The notes beneath the pieces were generated by a model, which was not told where the DNA came from, did no database searches, and saw nothing but the letters and a program-made list of their open reading frames with translations. The position numbers were made by a program, and so were the translations under genes. A DNA stretch of 64,000 nucleotides, taken from Sphingobium sp. CR2-8 (GTDB taxonomy: Bacteria > Pseudomonadota > Alphaproteobacteria > Sphingomonadales > Sphingomonadaceae). Position 1 is the first letter of the stretch. The number at the start of each line of letters is the position of its first letter. The stretch lies in assembly GCF_035818615.1 (NCBI RefSeq), contig NZ_JAYKZY010000002.1:622501-686500 (forward strand), written 5' to 3'. This document shows positions 41,242 through 49,861 of the stretch, piece after piece.

Positions 41242-42387
41242 ATGACGACCGAAATCGACTATTACGAACTGCTCGAAATCGAGCGCACCGCTGACGGCGC
41301 GTCGATCAAGAGCGCTTATCGCAAGATGGCGATGAAATATCACCCGGACAAAACCGGGGGCTGTGCCGACAGCGAAGCCAAGTTCAAGGCCGTATCGGCG
41401 GCCTATGACTGCCTGAAAGATCCGCAAAAGCGCGCGGCCTATGACCGCTATGGGCATGCGGCCTATACCAATGCCCAATCGGGCGGCGGTGGTGGCGGTG
41501 GTTTCCAAGGCGGCGCAGGCGGCTTTTCCGACCTTGGCGATATTTTCGAGACGATCTTCGGCCAGTCCGGCTTCGGCGGACAGGGCGGCGGCGGGCGTCA
41601 GGCCAATCGTCGCGGCGCGGACCTGCGCTACGACATGGAAATCACGCTCGACGAAGCCTATCACGGCAAGAAGACCGAGATCCAGATCGACGTTTCCGCC
41701 GCCTGCGACACCTGCGAAGGGTCGGGCGCGCAGCCCGGCACCGGGGTCAAGACCTGCGGCACCTGCAAGGGCCATGGCCAGGTCCGTGCGCAGCAGGGCT
41801 TCTTCGTGGTCGAACGCACCTGTCCGTCCTGCCATGGCGCGGGCCAGGTGATCGAAAGCCCCTGCCGCTCTTGCCGGGGCGAAGGGCGCGTGGACAAGCC
41901 CAAGACGCTGTCGGTCAATGTGCCCGCCGGCGTCGATGAAGGCACGCGCATCCGCCTGTCGGGGGAAGGCGAGGCGGGCGCACGCGGCGCACCGGCCGGC
42001 GACCTCTACATCTTCCTGCATGTGAAGCGCCATTCCCTGTTCGAGCGCGACGGCACGACGCTTTTCTGCCGCGCACCGGTCAGCTTCACGACGGCCGCGC
42101 TCGGCGGATCGATCGAAGTGCCCGGCCTCGATGGCGTCCGGCATGAGATCAAGATCCCGGTCGGCATCCAGTCGGGCAAGCAGATCCGCCAGCGTGGCGG
42201 CGGCATGCCGGTGCTGAACGGTCGTGGTCATGGCGACCTCGTGATCCAGGTCGAGGTGGAAACGCCGACCCGGCTGACAGCCAAGCAAAAGGAATTGCTT
42301 GAAGCCTTCCGCGAGACCGAAACGGGCGAGGAATGCCCGCAGACGAGCGGTTTCTTCTCCAAGCTCAAGGATTTGTGGGCGGATTGA
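41242..42387 (+). CDS. dnaJ: Chaperone DnaJ (Hsp40)
   Basis: 381 aa. J domain with the HPD tripeptide (KMAMKYHPDKTGG), Gly/Phe region (about 75-115), zinc-finger domain with four CxxCxGxG-like repeats (CDTCEGSGAQ, CGTCKGHGQV, CPSCHGAGQV, CRSCRGEGRV), and the C-terminal substrate domain. Stimulates DnaK. The start codon follows directly on the T-tract of the hairpin described above. Confidence 0.98.
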   Translation: MTTEIDYYELLEIERTADGASIKSAYRKMAMKYHPDKTGGCADSEAKFKAVSAAYDCLKDPQKRAAYDRYGHAAYTNAQSGGGGGGGFQGGAGGFSDLGDIFETIFGQSGFGGQGGGGRQANRRGADLRYDMEITLDEAYHGKKTEIQIDVSAACDTCEGSGAQPGTGVKTCGTCKGHGQVRAQQGFFVVERTCPSCHGAGQVIESPCRSCRGEGRVDKPKTLSVNVPAGVDEGTRIRLSGEGEAGARGAPAGDLYIFLHVKRHSLFERDGTTLFCRAPVSFTTAALGGSIEVPGLDGVRHEIKIPVGIQSGKQIRQRGGGMPVLNGRGHGDLVIQVEVETPTRLTAKQKELLEAFRETETGEECPQTSGFFSKLKDLWAD

Positions 42388-42401
42388 CCATTTTAAAAAT
42401 A

Positions 42402-42478
42402 CCGTTCGGTTCGAGTAGCCTTCGAGTTTGTCGAGAAGGCGTATCGAGAACAGTTCTCGACAGGCTCGAACCGAACGG
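42402..42478. repeat. REP-like inverted repeat (type B)
   Basis: CCGTTCGGTTCGAGTAGCCT at one end and TCTCGACAGGCTCGAACCGA then ACGG at the other, with an inner TTTGTCGAGAAGGC. Lies between the convergent dnaJ and permease genes. Confidence 0.8.
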
Positions 42479-42481
42479 ATC

Positions 42482-43786
42482 TTATAAGGCCTTTCGCTCC
42501 CGCTGCGCCCACCAATAAATCGGCAGCCCCGCGGCCATCAGCAGGATGCTGGACCCGCTCGCCACTACGCCCGCGCCCCACAGCGTCCACAGCGCATAGC
42601 CCAGCCCTACGATCGCCGCTGGCATGACCAGCCGGAAGCGCAGGCTCGCCAGCGCGCAACCGACATAGAGCCACAGTGTCGCCGACGTCGCCAGCAGCGC
42701 CATCGCCGTGAACAGCGCAACCAGCCCTTGCAAGCTGTTGGCGACCAGCAGCAGGCTCGCCAGCACGGTCGACAGGATCAGCCCACGCACCGGCGTTCCC
42801 TTGGCATTCGTGACCGCCAGCCAGCGCGGCAATTCGCCCGCCCGCGCCATCGCCAGCGGGACTTCCCCCTGCAACAGGGTCCAGCCGTTCAGCGCACCCA
42901 GGCAGCTCACCACAATGAAAATGGCGATGTAGCGGGCCGGTCCCGCCGACCAATAATGGCTGACGAACGCGCCGAAGGGCGAACCGGTCTGCGTCTCCGC
43001 CGCGGGCAGGGTCAGGGCAATGCCGGAACAGACGAGCAGATAGATCAGCCCCGTCGCTGCCGTGCCGATCAGCGTCGCGCGCGGGATGGTGCGCGCTGGA
43101 TCACGCACCTTGTCGGCCGCGACGCTGGCGGATTCGAAGCCCAGCAATGCAAACAGCGTCAACGCCGCCGACGCGGTGATGCCCGCCTCGGTCAATCCCT
43201 GCGCCGGGAAGGGCGCGACCTGCGCCTCCCCGCTGCCCAGGATGACCACCAGCAGCACCAGCACCACGGCGATCGGCACCAGCTTGATGCACGTCGTAAC
43301 GATCTGCGTCAGGCCCGCCGCGCGCGCGCCGATCAGGTTGACGCCCGTCATCGCCCACAGGAACGCGATGGAACAGGCGGCGCCTATCCCCGGCTTGGCC
43401 AGCACCGGTATCACGCTGCTCAGGTTCGCGGTCGCCGCCACCGCGATGGTGACGTTGGTGATGATGATCGACAGCCAATAGATCCAGCCGATAGCAAAGC
43501 CCGCCAGCGGCCCATAGGCGCGCGTTATCATCTGCGAGGCGTTGGCGTCGGGCAGGGCAACGGTAAGCCGCGCGATCACGAAGGCCAGCACCAGTGACCC
43601 CGCGATGGTGAAGACCCACCCCGCGACCGCATCCCAGCCGAAGGGCGCGAGCGACGCGGGCAACAGGAACACGCCCGAACCGATCATATTGCCCATGACG
43701 AGCGCGATACAGGCGGTCAGGCCCAATGTGCGGGCGGCGGCGGGAATGGGCTGTGCCGCGACGGCTTCGTTTGACGAATGGCTCAT
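42482..43786 (-). CDS. APC superfamily amino acid permease
   Basis: 434 aa, about 12 membrane helices. N-terminal motif IALVMGNMIGSGVFLLPASL is the unwound helix 1 region of AdiC/PotE-like APC transporters, and LTLFALLGFESASVAADKVR is the conserved helix 6-7 segment. Inner-membrane amino acid or polyamine carrier or antiporter; the substrate cannot be named. Single gene, ending against the REP repeat. Confidence 0.92.
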   Translation of the reverse strand: MSHSSNEAVAAQPIPAAARTLGLTACIALVMGNMIGSGVFLLPASLAPFGWDAVAGWVFTIAGSLVLAFVIARLTVALPDANASQMITRAYGPLAGFAIGWIYWLSIIITNVTIAVAATANLSSVIPVLAKPGIGAACSIAFLWAMTGVNLIGARAAGLTQIVTTCIKLVPIAVVLVLLVVILGSGEAQVAPFPAQGLTEAGITASAALTLFALLGFESASVAADKVRDPARTIPRATLIGTAATGLIYLLVCSGIALTLPAAETQTGSPFGAFVSHYWSAGPARYIAIFIVVSCLGALNGWTLLQGEVPLAMARAGELPRWLAVTNAKGTPVRGLILSTVLASLLLVANSLQGLVALFTAMALLATSATLWLYVGCALASLRFRLVMPAAIVGLGYALWTLWGAGVVASGSSILLMAAGLPIYWWAQRERKAL

Positions 43787-44230
43787 CGGCGAAACCCTAG
43801 TGGCGCGTCCGCGCGATTGCTAGATTGCGGTCGCCCTGTGACGAGGAGGGCAGCCCGTTTGGGTTGGGAGTTGGCAGCAGAATTTGCACGAAAGTCACCC
43901 CGGATCGTCATGCCAGCGAAGGCTGGCATCTCAGGCGATGGTGCGAACCGGCGGAACTGGGCATGCCTATTTAAGACATCTCGACATTGCCTGAGACCCC
44001 AGCCTGCGCTGGGTGACGGTTAAAGAGGCATCTTTCCAGAACGCAAACACATAACCTGAACGAGGCCTTCGGACGCCTTCAGCCAAATCTGAACCTGCAC
44101 TCTGGTCCCCTGCGGCACGACGAACGATACATTTTCTGCAATTGCCCCAACCCGCATTGCATTTGCGAAAAACCGCACGAAAGCCCAAATGGATTTCGAT
44201 GCTGCAACGCAGCAAAATCAATTGAGGTCT
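43787..44230. other. 444-bp stretch with repeats upstream of a small gene
   Basis: Holds a split inverted repeat at 43907-44018 (GTCATGCCAGCGAAGGCTGG ... CCAGCCTGCGCTGGGTGAC), a common sphingomonad dispersed repeat type. The part 44040-44230 shows no protein frame that looks coding and is likely the leader of the 48-aa gene. Confidence 0.55.
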
Positions 44231-44377
44231 ATGATGTTTTCCCTGCTTTCGCTCTATTTCGCCTATCGCCGTGACGTCGTTACCGCCGAACGCTATATGG
44301 TTGGCCTGTCGACGCAACCCGTCGCTGACGATGTGACGCCCGTTCATGAAGAAGAGCGCCTGCCGCTCGCAGCCTGA
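44231..44377 (+). CDS. 48-aa small protein of unknown function
   Basis: Starts at ATG 44231 four bases after GAGG (44223-44226). Sequence MMFSLLSLYFAYRRDVVTAE then RYMVGLSTQPVADDVTPVHE, with a short hydrophobic head and acidic tail. I know no family. Support comes from the ribosome binding site and from the perfect intrinsic hairpin starting 36 bases after the stop. A longer reading from 44189 lacks a ribosome binding site. Confidence 0.55.
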   Translation: MMFSLLSLYFAYRRDVVTAERYMVGLSTQPVADDVTPVHEEERLPLAA

Positions 44378-44412
44378 TTGGCGAGGCCGCACGCGGCCTG
44401 CCCCAAAGCATA

Positions 44413-44437
44413 AAGGGCGGCCATTACGGCCGCCCTT
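44413..44437. terminator. Bidirectional hairpin terminator
   Basis: Perfect 10-bp stem AAGGGCGGCC / GGCCGCCCTT with loop ATTAC, between the 48-aa gene and the convergent acyl-CoA dehydrogenase gene. Confidence 0.8.
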
Positions 44438-44462
44438 CGCTTGTCTGCTCGGCTCGATCCGA

Positions 44463-46265
44463 TCAGGCTGCCAGGAACATGTCCGGGTCCAGCGCCATCA
44501 GCGCGTCCGCGCCGCCTTCGATCTTGCGACGCAGCGATCCGGCGTCTGGCATGATCCGCTCGGCGAAGAAGCGCGCCGTCACCAGTTTGGCTTCTAGAAA
44601 CTTAGTGTCGCCTTCGCCCGCATCCAGCAGCGTCACTGCGGCCTTGCTCATGCGCAGCCACATCAGGCCGGTCGCGACAATGCCCAGGATATGCATATAG
44701 TGATGCGCGCCGGCCCCGGCATGTTCGGGGTTCTTCATGGCGTTCTGCATCAGCCACATGGTCGCCGCGCCCAACTGGCCGCTGGCTTTTTCCAACGCCT
44801 CGGCAAAGCCGCTCAGCTTCTCATGCCCTTTGGCGTCGGCCACTTCCTCGGCCACGATCTTCAGGAAGGCCTGAAGCGCGCGCCCGCCATTCATCGGCAG
44901 CTTGCGACCGACCAGGTCCATCGCCTGCACGCCGTTGGTGCCTTCGTAAATCTGGGCGATGCGCGCGTCGCGCACATACTGCTCGACGCCATTTTCCCAG
45001 ATATAGCCATGGCCGCCGAACACCTGCTGGCACGCCACCGCCACGTCGAACCCCTTGTCGGTGCCATAGCCCTTGATGACCGGGGTCAGCAGCCCGATCA
45101 GGTCGTCGGCGGTCTGCCGCTCCTCCTCGGTCGCCGCATGGTGCGACAGGTCGACCTGCAACGCGCCCCACAGGATGAAGGCGCGCAGGCCCTCGGTGAT
45201 CGCCTTGGCCTCCATCAGCATGCGGCGCACGTCGGGATGAACGAACAGCGTGTCGGCCTTCTCGTTCGGCTCCTTCGGCCCGGTCAGTGCGCGGCCCTGA
45301 CGGCGATCCTTCGCATAATGGACCGCATTCTGGAACGCGATCTCCGCCTGGCCCAGCCCCTGGAGGCCCACGCCCAGCCGCGCCGCGTTCATCATGATGA
45401 ACATTGCGGCCAGGCCCTTATTCTCCTCGCCCACGATCCAGCCGGTCGCCCCGTCATAATTCATGACGCAGGTCGCGTTGCCGTGAATGCCCATCTTATG
45501 TTCGATCGATCCGCACGACACCGCATTGCGATCGCCCACCGATCCGTCGTCGCCGACCATGAATTTCGGCACCACGAACAAGGAAATCCCCTTGCTGCCC
45601 TCGGGCGCGTCGGGCGTCTTGGCCAGGACCAGATGGATGATATTGTCCGACAGGTCATGCTCGCCCGCCGAAATGAAGATCTTGGTGCCGGTGATGGTGA
45701 AGCTGCCATCGGCCTGCGGCACCGCCTTGGTCTTGATGAGGCCCAGATCCGTGCCGCAATGCGGCTCGGTCAGGTTCATCGTGCCGGTCCATTCGCCCGA
45801 CACCATCTTGGGGATATAGCGCTGCTGCAATTCGGCGCTGCCCTTGGCGATCAGCGCCGCCACCGCGCCGGCCGTCAGGCCATGATACATTTCGAACGCC
45901 TGGTTTGCTGACAGCACATATTCGTCCACCGCCGTCGCCACCACGCTGGGCAGGCCCTGTCCGCCAAATTCGACCGGGCTGTGGATCGTGGTCCAGCCAC
46001 CCGCGACGAATTGGTCGAACGCCGCCTTGAAACCGGTCGGCGTCGTCACGCTGCCATCGGCATGCCGGGTGCAGCCTTCCTTGTCGCCCACCGCGTTCAG
46101 CGGAAACAGCACTTCGGCCGCCATCTTGCCGCCTTCGGTCAGGATCGCCTCGACCAGGTCGGGGGTGGCGTTCTCGAAGCCGGGCAGGTTGGCGTAGCGG
46201 TCCAGCCCAAGGACATGATCCAGCACGAATCGAGTGTCACGGACGGGGGCGGCGTAGCTGGGCAT
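44463..46265 (-). CDS. Acyl-CoA dehydrogenase, long DmdC-type (with C-terminal domain)
   Basis: 600 aa from ATG at 46265 behind AGGAGAA. FAD-dependent oxidation of an acyl-CoA to the enoyl-CoA. Motifs: [55 protein letters not shown], and [20 protein letters not shown] near the end of the core. The extra 120 residues match the C-terminal domain of the 3-methylmercaptopropionyl-CoA dehydrogenase group; the actual substrate is not shown. Downstream of a MerR gene by 50 bases. Confidence 0.93.
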   Translation of the reverse strand: MPSYAAPVRDTRFVLDHVLGLDRYANLPGFENATPDLVEAILTEGGKMAAEVLFPLNAVGDKEGCTRHADGSVTTPTGFKAAFDQFVAGGWTTIHSPVEFGGQGLPSVVATAVDEYVLSANQAFEMYHGLTAGAVAALIAKGSAELQQRYIPKMVSGEWTGTMNLTEPHCGTDLGLIKTKAVPQADGSFTITGTKIFISAGEHDLSDNIIHLVLAKTPDAPEGSKGISLFVVPKFMVGDDGSVGDRNAVSCGSIEHKMGIHGNATCVMNYDGATGWIVGEENKGLAAMFIMMNAARLGVGLQGLGQAEIAFQNAVHYAKDRRQGRALTGPKEPNEKADTLFVHPDVRRMLMEAKAITEGLRAFILWGALQVDLSHHAATEEERQTADDLIGLLTPVIKGYGTDKGFDVAVACQQVFGGHGYIWENGVEQYVRDARIAQIYEGTNGVQAMDLVGRKLPMNGGRALQAFLKIVAEEVADAKGHEKLSGFAEALEKASGQLGAATMWLMQNAMKNPEHAGAGAHHYMHILGIVATGLMWLRMSKAAVTLLDAGEGDTKFLEAKLVTARFFAERIMPDAGSLRRKIEGGADALMALDPDMFLAA

Positions 46266-46315
46266 GATCTTCTCCTGAATATATTTATCGATGGGGTAGG
46301 GGCGGCATCGCGCGC

Positions 46316-46726
46316 CTATTTCTGGGCAATGGTGTCCACGAACGCGTTCAACTCGGCGATGGCGGCATCGATATCGTCCTTCTGCCGGGTCAGAAGGTCG
46401 ATACGCGCCTCGCACTTGGCCACGGTCACGCGCCGCTGTTCCTCATGCTCTTCGTCCGCGTCGTACAGGTCGATCATCTCGCGAATCTCGGTCAGGCTGA
46501 ACCCAACCCGCTTGCCACGCAGGATCCAGGCGAGCCGCGCGCGGTCCCGCCGCGAATAGATACGGGCCAATCCCTGCCGTTCGGGCGATATCAGCCCTTC
46601 ATCCTCATAGAAGCGCAGCGCGCGCGCGGTAACGCCGAACTCTTCGGAAAGGTCGGTGATGCTGTAACTCTGCCGTTCGCTATGGTCGGGCAGTTCGATG
46701 CCGGCGATGCTGCTGCGCTTGTCCAT
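46316..46726 (-). CDS. MerR family regulator (LiuR-like)
   Basis: 136 aa. Helix-turn-helix at 20-60 ([20 protein letters not shown], then [12 protein letters not shown]), followed by a coiled dimerisation helix ([19 protein letters not shown]). Lacks effector cysteines, as do the MerR proteins that control fatty-acid or branched-chain acyl-CoA degradation. Upstream of, and likely co-transcribed with, the acyl-CoA dehydrogenase. Confidence 0.88.
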   Translation of the reverse strand: MDKRSSIAGIELPDHSERQSYSITDLSEEFGVTARALRFYEDEGLISPERQGLARIYSRRDRARLAWILRGKRVGFSLTEIREMIDLYDADEEHEEQRRVTVAKCEARIDLLTRQKDDIDAAIAELNAFVDTIAQK

Positions 46727-46746
46727 GCCATAGGATGTAATAGCGC

Positions 46747-46762
46747 TTTACGTTTACGTCAA
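46747..46762 (-). promoter_or_regulatory. Palindrome in the merR-acyl-CoA dehydrogenase promoter
   Basis: TTTACGT-TT-ACGTCAA, one mismatch from perfect. On the minus strand TTGACG of this palindrome is a good -35 hexamer, with TACATC 17 bases on, so the MerR protein would sit across the promoter as usual in this family. The ACGT dyad resembles sites reported for LiuR-type regulators. Confidence 0.55.
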
Positions 46763-46832
46763 GGTGATGCGGGGCAGTGCGTGGACCTTTTGACCGGATG
46801 ACAGGTCGCTTCGTCGCCGCTAGGGAAAAGGA

Positions 46833-47252
46833 ATGATGGGGGCGATCAGACAATCGGATGGCGCGCGTGGCCTGCTGGCGGCGCTGGCCCTGCTCGTCCT
46901 CGCCATCCAACTGATCGCGCCGTCCGGTTTCATGCCGGTGCGGACCGAACGCGGCGTCGTGGTGACGCTATGTACCGGGCAGGGCGCGGTCAACGTCGTG
47001 GTCCCGCGCGGCCACGCGCCCGAAGGCAATGGCCATTCCAGCGATCGTCCCGACGACGGCATGACCGGCCAGCAACATTGCCCCTTCGCCGCAGCGGTCC
47101 AGCCGGTCGTGCCTCCGCTGGTGGCGGCCGACCTGCCGCTGCCCGCCTGGCAACTGGCGTTCGGCCCCATCGCTTTCGCGCTCAAGACCGGCGTCATCGC
47201 CCGTCTGGCCGCGCCACCGCCGCCTTCATCCGGACCGCCTGCGACCCACTGA
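46833..47252 (+). CDS. DUF2946-like small membrane/exported protein
   Basis: 139 aa. Hydrophobic N-terminal helix (LLAALALLVLAIQLIAPSGF), a central His-rich stretch (RGHAPEGNGHSSDRPDD), CPFAAAVQP and a second hydrophobic part ending APPPPSSGPPATH. This fits DUF2946 proteins, which commonly precede TonB-dependent receptors and are tied to copper or other metals. Inner membrane or periplasm. Confidence 0.78.
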   Translation: MMGAIRQSDGARGLLAALALLVLAIQLIAPSGFMPVRTERGVVVTLCTGQGAVNVVVPRGHAPEGNGHSSDRPDDGMTGQQHCPFAAAVQPVVPPLVAADLPLPAWQLAFGPIAFALKTGVIARLAAPPPPSSGPPATH

Positions 47253-47371
47253 AACGATATCGCTGCCTCTCCTCGTTCGGGCTCGCTGCGAACGAAAGGA
47301 TAGGATGCGCCGTGCCGTCGCCGCCGTCAGGCGCGACCGTCCTGCCTGTTTTCAGAAAAGTTGCTCCATCC

Positions 47372-49393
47372 ATGCTTCATTTCCATGCCGCGCGCAGCCT
47401 GCCGCTGTGCGCCCTCATCCTCGCCCTGTCCGCCACGCACGCCTTTGCCGAAGATGCCGACCAGAGCGCGATCATCGTCACCGCCAGCCCCGTGATCGAG
47501 GCGGCCGCCGCCCGTGTCCAGCGCACCCCCGGCGGCGTCGATGTCGTCGCCGCGCGCGAATTCGAAAGCCGCCTCGCCGTGTCCCTGCGCGATGCGCTGG
47601 CTTTTTCGCCGGGCGTCTATACCCAGCCACGCTTCGGGCAGGAGGTGCGGATATCGATCCGCGGGTCCGGCCTGTCGCGCGGCTATCATATGCGCGGCCT
47701 CACCCTCCTGCAGGATGGCATCCCCATCAACGCGGCCGACGACAATGGCGATTTCCAGGAACTGGACCCGCAGGTCTTCCAGCATCTGGAGGTCTATCGC
47801 GGCGGCAACGCGCTGCGCCTGGGCGGATCGACGCTGGGCGGCGCGATCAATGCGGTGACGCCGACCGGCCGCAGCGACCCGGGCACGGAACTGCGCCTGG
47901 ACGGCGGCAGCTTCGATACTCAGCGCGGCAAGATCGCCTATGGCTATGCTGACGATCATGGCGACGCCTATGCCGCGATCACCGCCGACCGTTCCGACAG
48001 CGACCGCGCTCATGGCGATCGCAAGGCGCTGCGCTTCAACGGCAATGTCGGGCTGGCACTGGGGGAGGGCGTCGAAACCCGTTTCTATGCCAGCGCCCAG
48101 ACGATCCGCCAGCATCTGGCTGGCGCCCTCAGCGAACGCGATGCCCTCACCAACCCGGCCAAGGGCAACGCCATAGGCAATCAGGCCCGCGACATCGATT
48201 CCATCCGCCTGCAAAATCGCACCACGATCGATCTTGGCGGCGGCGCGCTTGCCTTCGGCCTCTTCTACAATGCCAAGTCGCTGTCCCATCCGATCTACCA
48301 GTTGATCGACCAGAGGTCGGAGGATCGCGGCGTCTTCGCCAGTCTCGACCTTGCGGGCGAACTGGGTGGCATGTCGGTCGAACTGACGCTGGGCAGCCAG
48401 GCGCGCTTCGGCCGAACGGTCGCGCGCCAGTTCGTCAACCTGAACGGCAGGCCGGGCGCACTGACCGCCAACGCGCTGCAAAAGGCGCAGACGATCAATA
48501 GCTATGGCGAAGCCCGCATCGCCCCGCTGGCGAACCTCTGGCTGATCGTCGGCGGCCTCTACAGCCATGGCGAGCGACGGATCGCCAATCGCCTGATCCC
48601 CGCGCGCAGCGGCGACGCCCGCTTCGACAGTGTCTCGCCCAAGCTGGGGCTGCTTTATCAACCGGTCCAGACCATGCAGTTCTACGCCAACTACAGCCGC
48701 TCGGTCGAAATGCCCGGCTTCGGCGAACTGAGCCAGACGCCCGCAGGCGGCGCGCCCGGCTTCACGCCGGTCGGGCTGCAAAGGGCATGGACGGCCGAAA
48801 TCGGCACCCGCGGTCGTCTGGGCATCGCCGCCTGGGACATCAGCCTCTATCGCGCCGACATCAAGGGGGAGATGCTGCAATATAGCGTCGTCGCGGGCGT
48901 CATTCCCGCCGCCACCTTCAACGCGGATCGCACCCGGCATCAGGGGATCGAGGCAGGGCTGGACCTCACCCTTGCGCCATGGGCCATGCTGCGGCAGGTC
49001 TATCAATATAGCGACTTCCGCTTTCGCGACGACCGGCAGTTCGGCGACAACCGCCTGCCCGTGGTCCCGCGCCACGTCTACCGCGCGGAACTCCGGCTGG
49101 GCACCGACCGGTTCAGCCTGTCCCCTTCGGTCGAATGGCTGCCGCAGGGTGCGTTCGTCGACTATGCCAACAGCAAACGCGTCGGCCGTTATGCGCTGCT
49201 CAACCTCGGTGCGCAGGCGCAGGTGGGTGACGCCGTCACGCTTTTCCTCGACGCGCGCAACCTTGCCGCCCGCCGCGCGATCGGAGACATCAGCGCCGTC
49301 GTCGATTACGCCCGGCTTGCCCCGGCCGGACAGGCCATCGTCTACCCCATCGAACGCCGCGCCATCTATGGCGGCGTCCGCGCGCACTTCTGA
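47372..49393 (+). CDS. TonB-dependent outer-membrane receptor
   Basis: 673 aa from ATG 47372. Signal peptide up to THAFAEDA, TonB-box-like SAIIVTASPV, plug domain (SLRDALAFSPGVYTQPRFGQ, ISIRGSGLSRGYHMRGLTLL) and beta-barrel ending in Phe (AIYGGVRAHF). Imports a metal chelate or similar ligand using TonB energy. The upstream DUF2946 gene suggests a metal. The open frame extends far upstream, but the signal peptide fixes the start. Confidence 0.93.
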   Translation: MLHFHAARSLPLCALILALSATHAFAEDADQSAIIVTASPVIEAAAARVQRTPGGVDVVAAREFESRLAVSLRDALAFSPGVYTQPRFGQEVRISIRGSGLSRGYHMRGLTLLQDGIPINAADDNGDFQELDPQVFQHLEVYRGGNALRLGGSTLGGAINAVTPTGRSDPGTELRLDGGSFDTQRGKIAYGYADDHGDAYAAITADRSDSDRAHGDRKALRFNGNVGLALGEGVETRFYASAQTIRQHLAGALSERDALTNPAKGNAIGNQARDIDSIRLQNRTTIDLGGGALAFGLFYNAKSLSHPIYQLIDQRSEDRGVFASLDLAGELGGMSVELTLGSQARFGRTVARQFVNLNGRPGALTANALQKAQTINSYGEARIAPLANLWLIVGGLYSHGERRIANRLIPARSGDARFDSVSPKLGLLYQPVQTMQFYANYSRSVEMPGFGELSQTPAGGAPGFTPVGLQRAWTAEIGTRGRLGIAAWDISLYRADIKGEMLQYSVVAGVIPAATFNADRTRHQGIEAGLDLTLAPWAMLRQVYQYSDFRFRDDRQFGDNRLPVVPRHVYRAELRLGTDRFSLSPSVEWLPQGAFVDYANSKRVGRYALLNLGAQAQVGDAVTLFLDARNLAARRAIGDISAVVDYARLAPAGQAIVYPIERRAIYGGVRAHF

Positions 49394-49407
49394 CCGCAGG
49401 AGGATGA

Positions 49408-49530
49408 TCCAGGACGAACGGAAGGCTCTATCTCTACAAGCCGGAGGTCGAGGCGTGGCCCTATCCCGTGCGGATCGCCGCACCGCCGGACGCGCCCACG
49501 CTGTCATCAGCGCATATCATTACGATATCG
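49408..49530 (+). pseudogene. Remnant of a PepSY-associated membrane protein
   Basis: The frame reads TNGRLYLYKPEVEAWPYPVR, resembling the segment after the first helix of PepSY-domain reductases, a usual partner of TonB receptors. It has neither a start nor the helices or remaining 300 residues, and stops in a palindrome. I take it as a deletion scar; alternatively it is chance similarity. Confidence 0.4.
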
Positions 49531-49537
49531 AAATGAT
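49510..49537. repeat. Perfect 9-bp inverted repeat
   Basis: CATATCATT-ACGATATCGA-AATGATATG, A/T-rich, in the gene-free stretch 49394-49861. The centre GATATC is itself symmetrical. It could be an operator or a leftover of a mobile element. No gene starts close to it in either direction. Confidence 0.5.
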
Positions 49538-49770
49538 ATGCGCTCATCCGGCCACGCAACCGCTGATTCCCGCCAATCGCAACGATAGCTGGCGGGGCAA
49601 CAGCAAAGGTGAAAATAGCGAAACAACTGTCTACTTCGTTGACGCATTTGACGGCACGATGCGCCAAGGCGGCCTCATGAAAAGGTCAAGGATCTGCCCA
49701 GCCTGGCGCTGACCGGCCCGACTGGCAACGGCTAGTGGCGCGAATGCGGCGGGTCTAGCCACTCACCTCG

Positions 49771-49832
49771 GTTCGGTTCGCGCCTGTCGAGAAGCTTTGC
49801 TGGAGCCTCTCAGCCCCACGCGAACCGAACGG
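49771..49832. repeat. REP-like inverted repeat (type B), degenerate
   Basis: GTTCGGTTCGCGCCTGTCGA facing CGCGAACCGAACGG, shorter arms than the other copies. It lies 30 bases before the FAD-dependent dehydrogenase start. Confidence 0.65.
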
Positions 49833-49861
49833 AGGATTTCCCATTTCCGCCCGCAGCCTTT

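Noticed and set aside
46970..47371. Upstream extension of the TonB receptor frame
   Set aside because: The signal peptide at 47372 marks the true start, and the extension overlaps the DUF2946 gene out of frame.
47327..49507. 726-codon open frame on the minus strand
   Set aside because: Antisense shadow of the TonB receptor; composition is Arg/Ala/Gly-rich without motifs.
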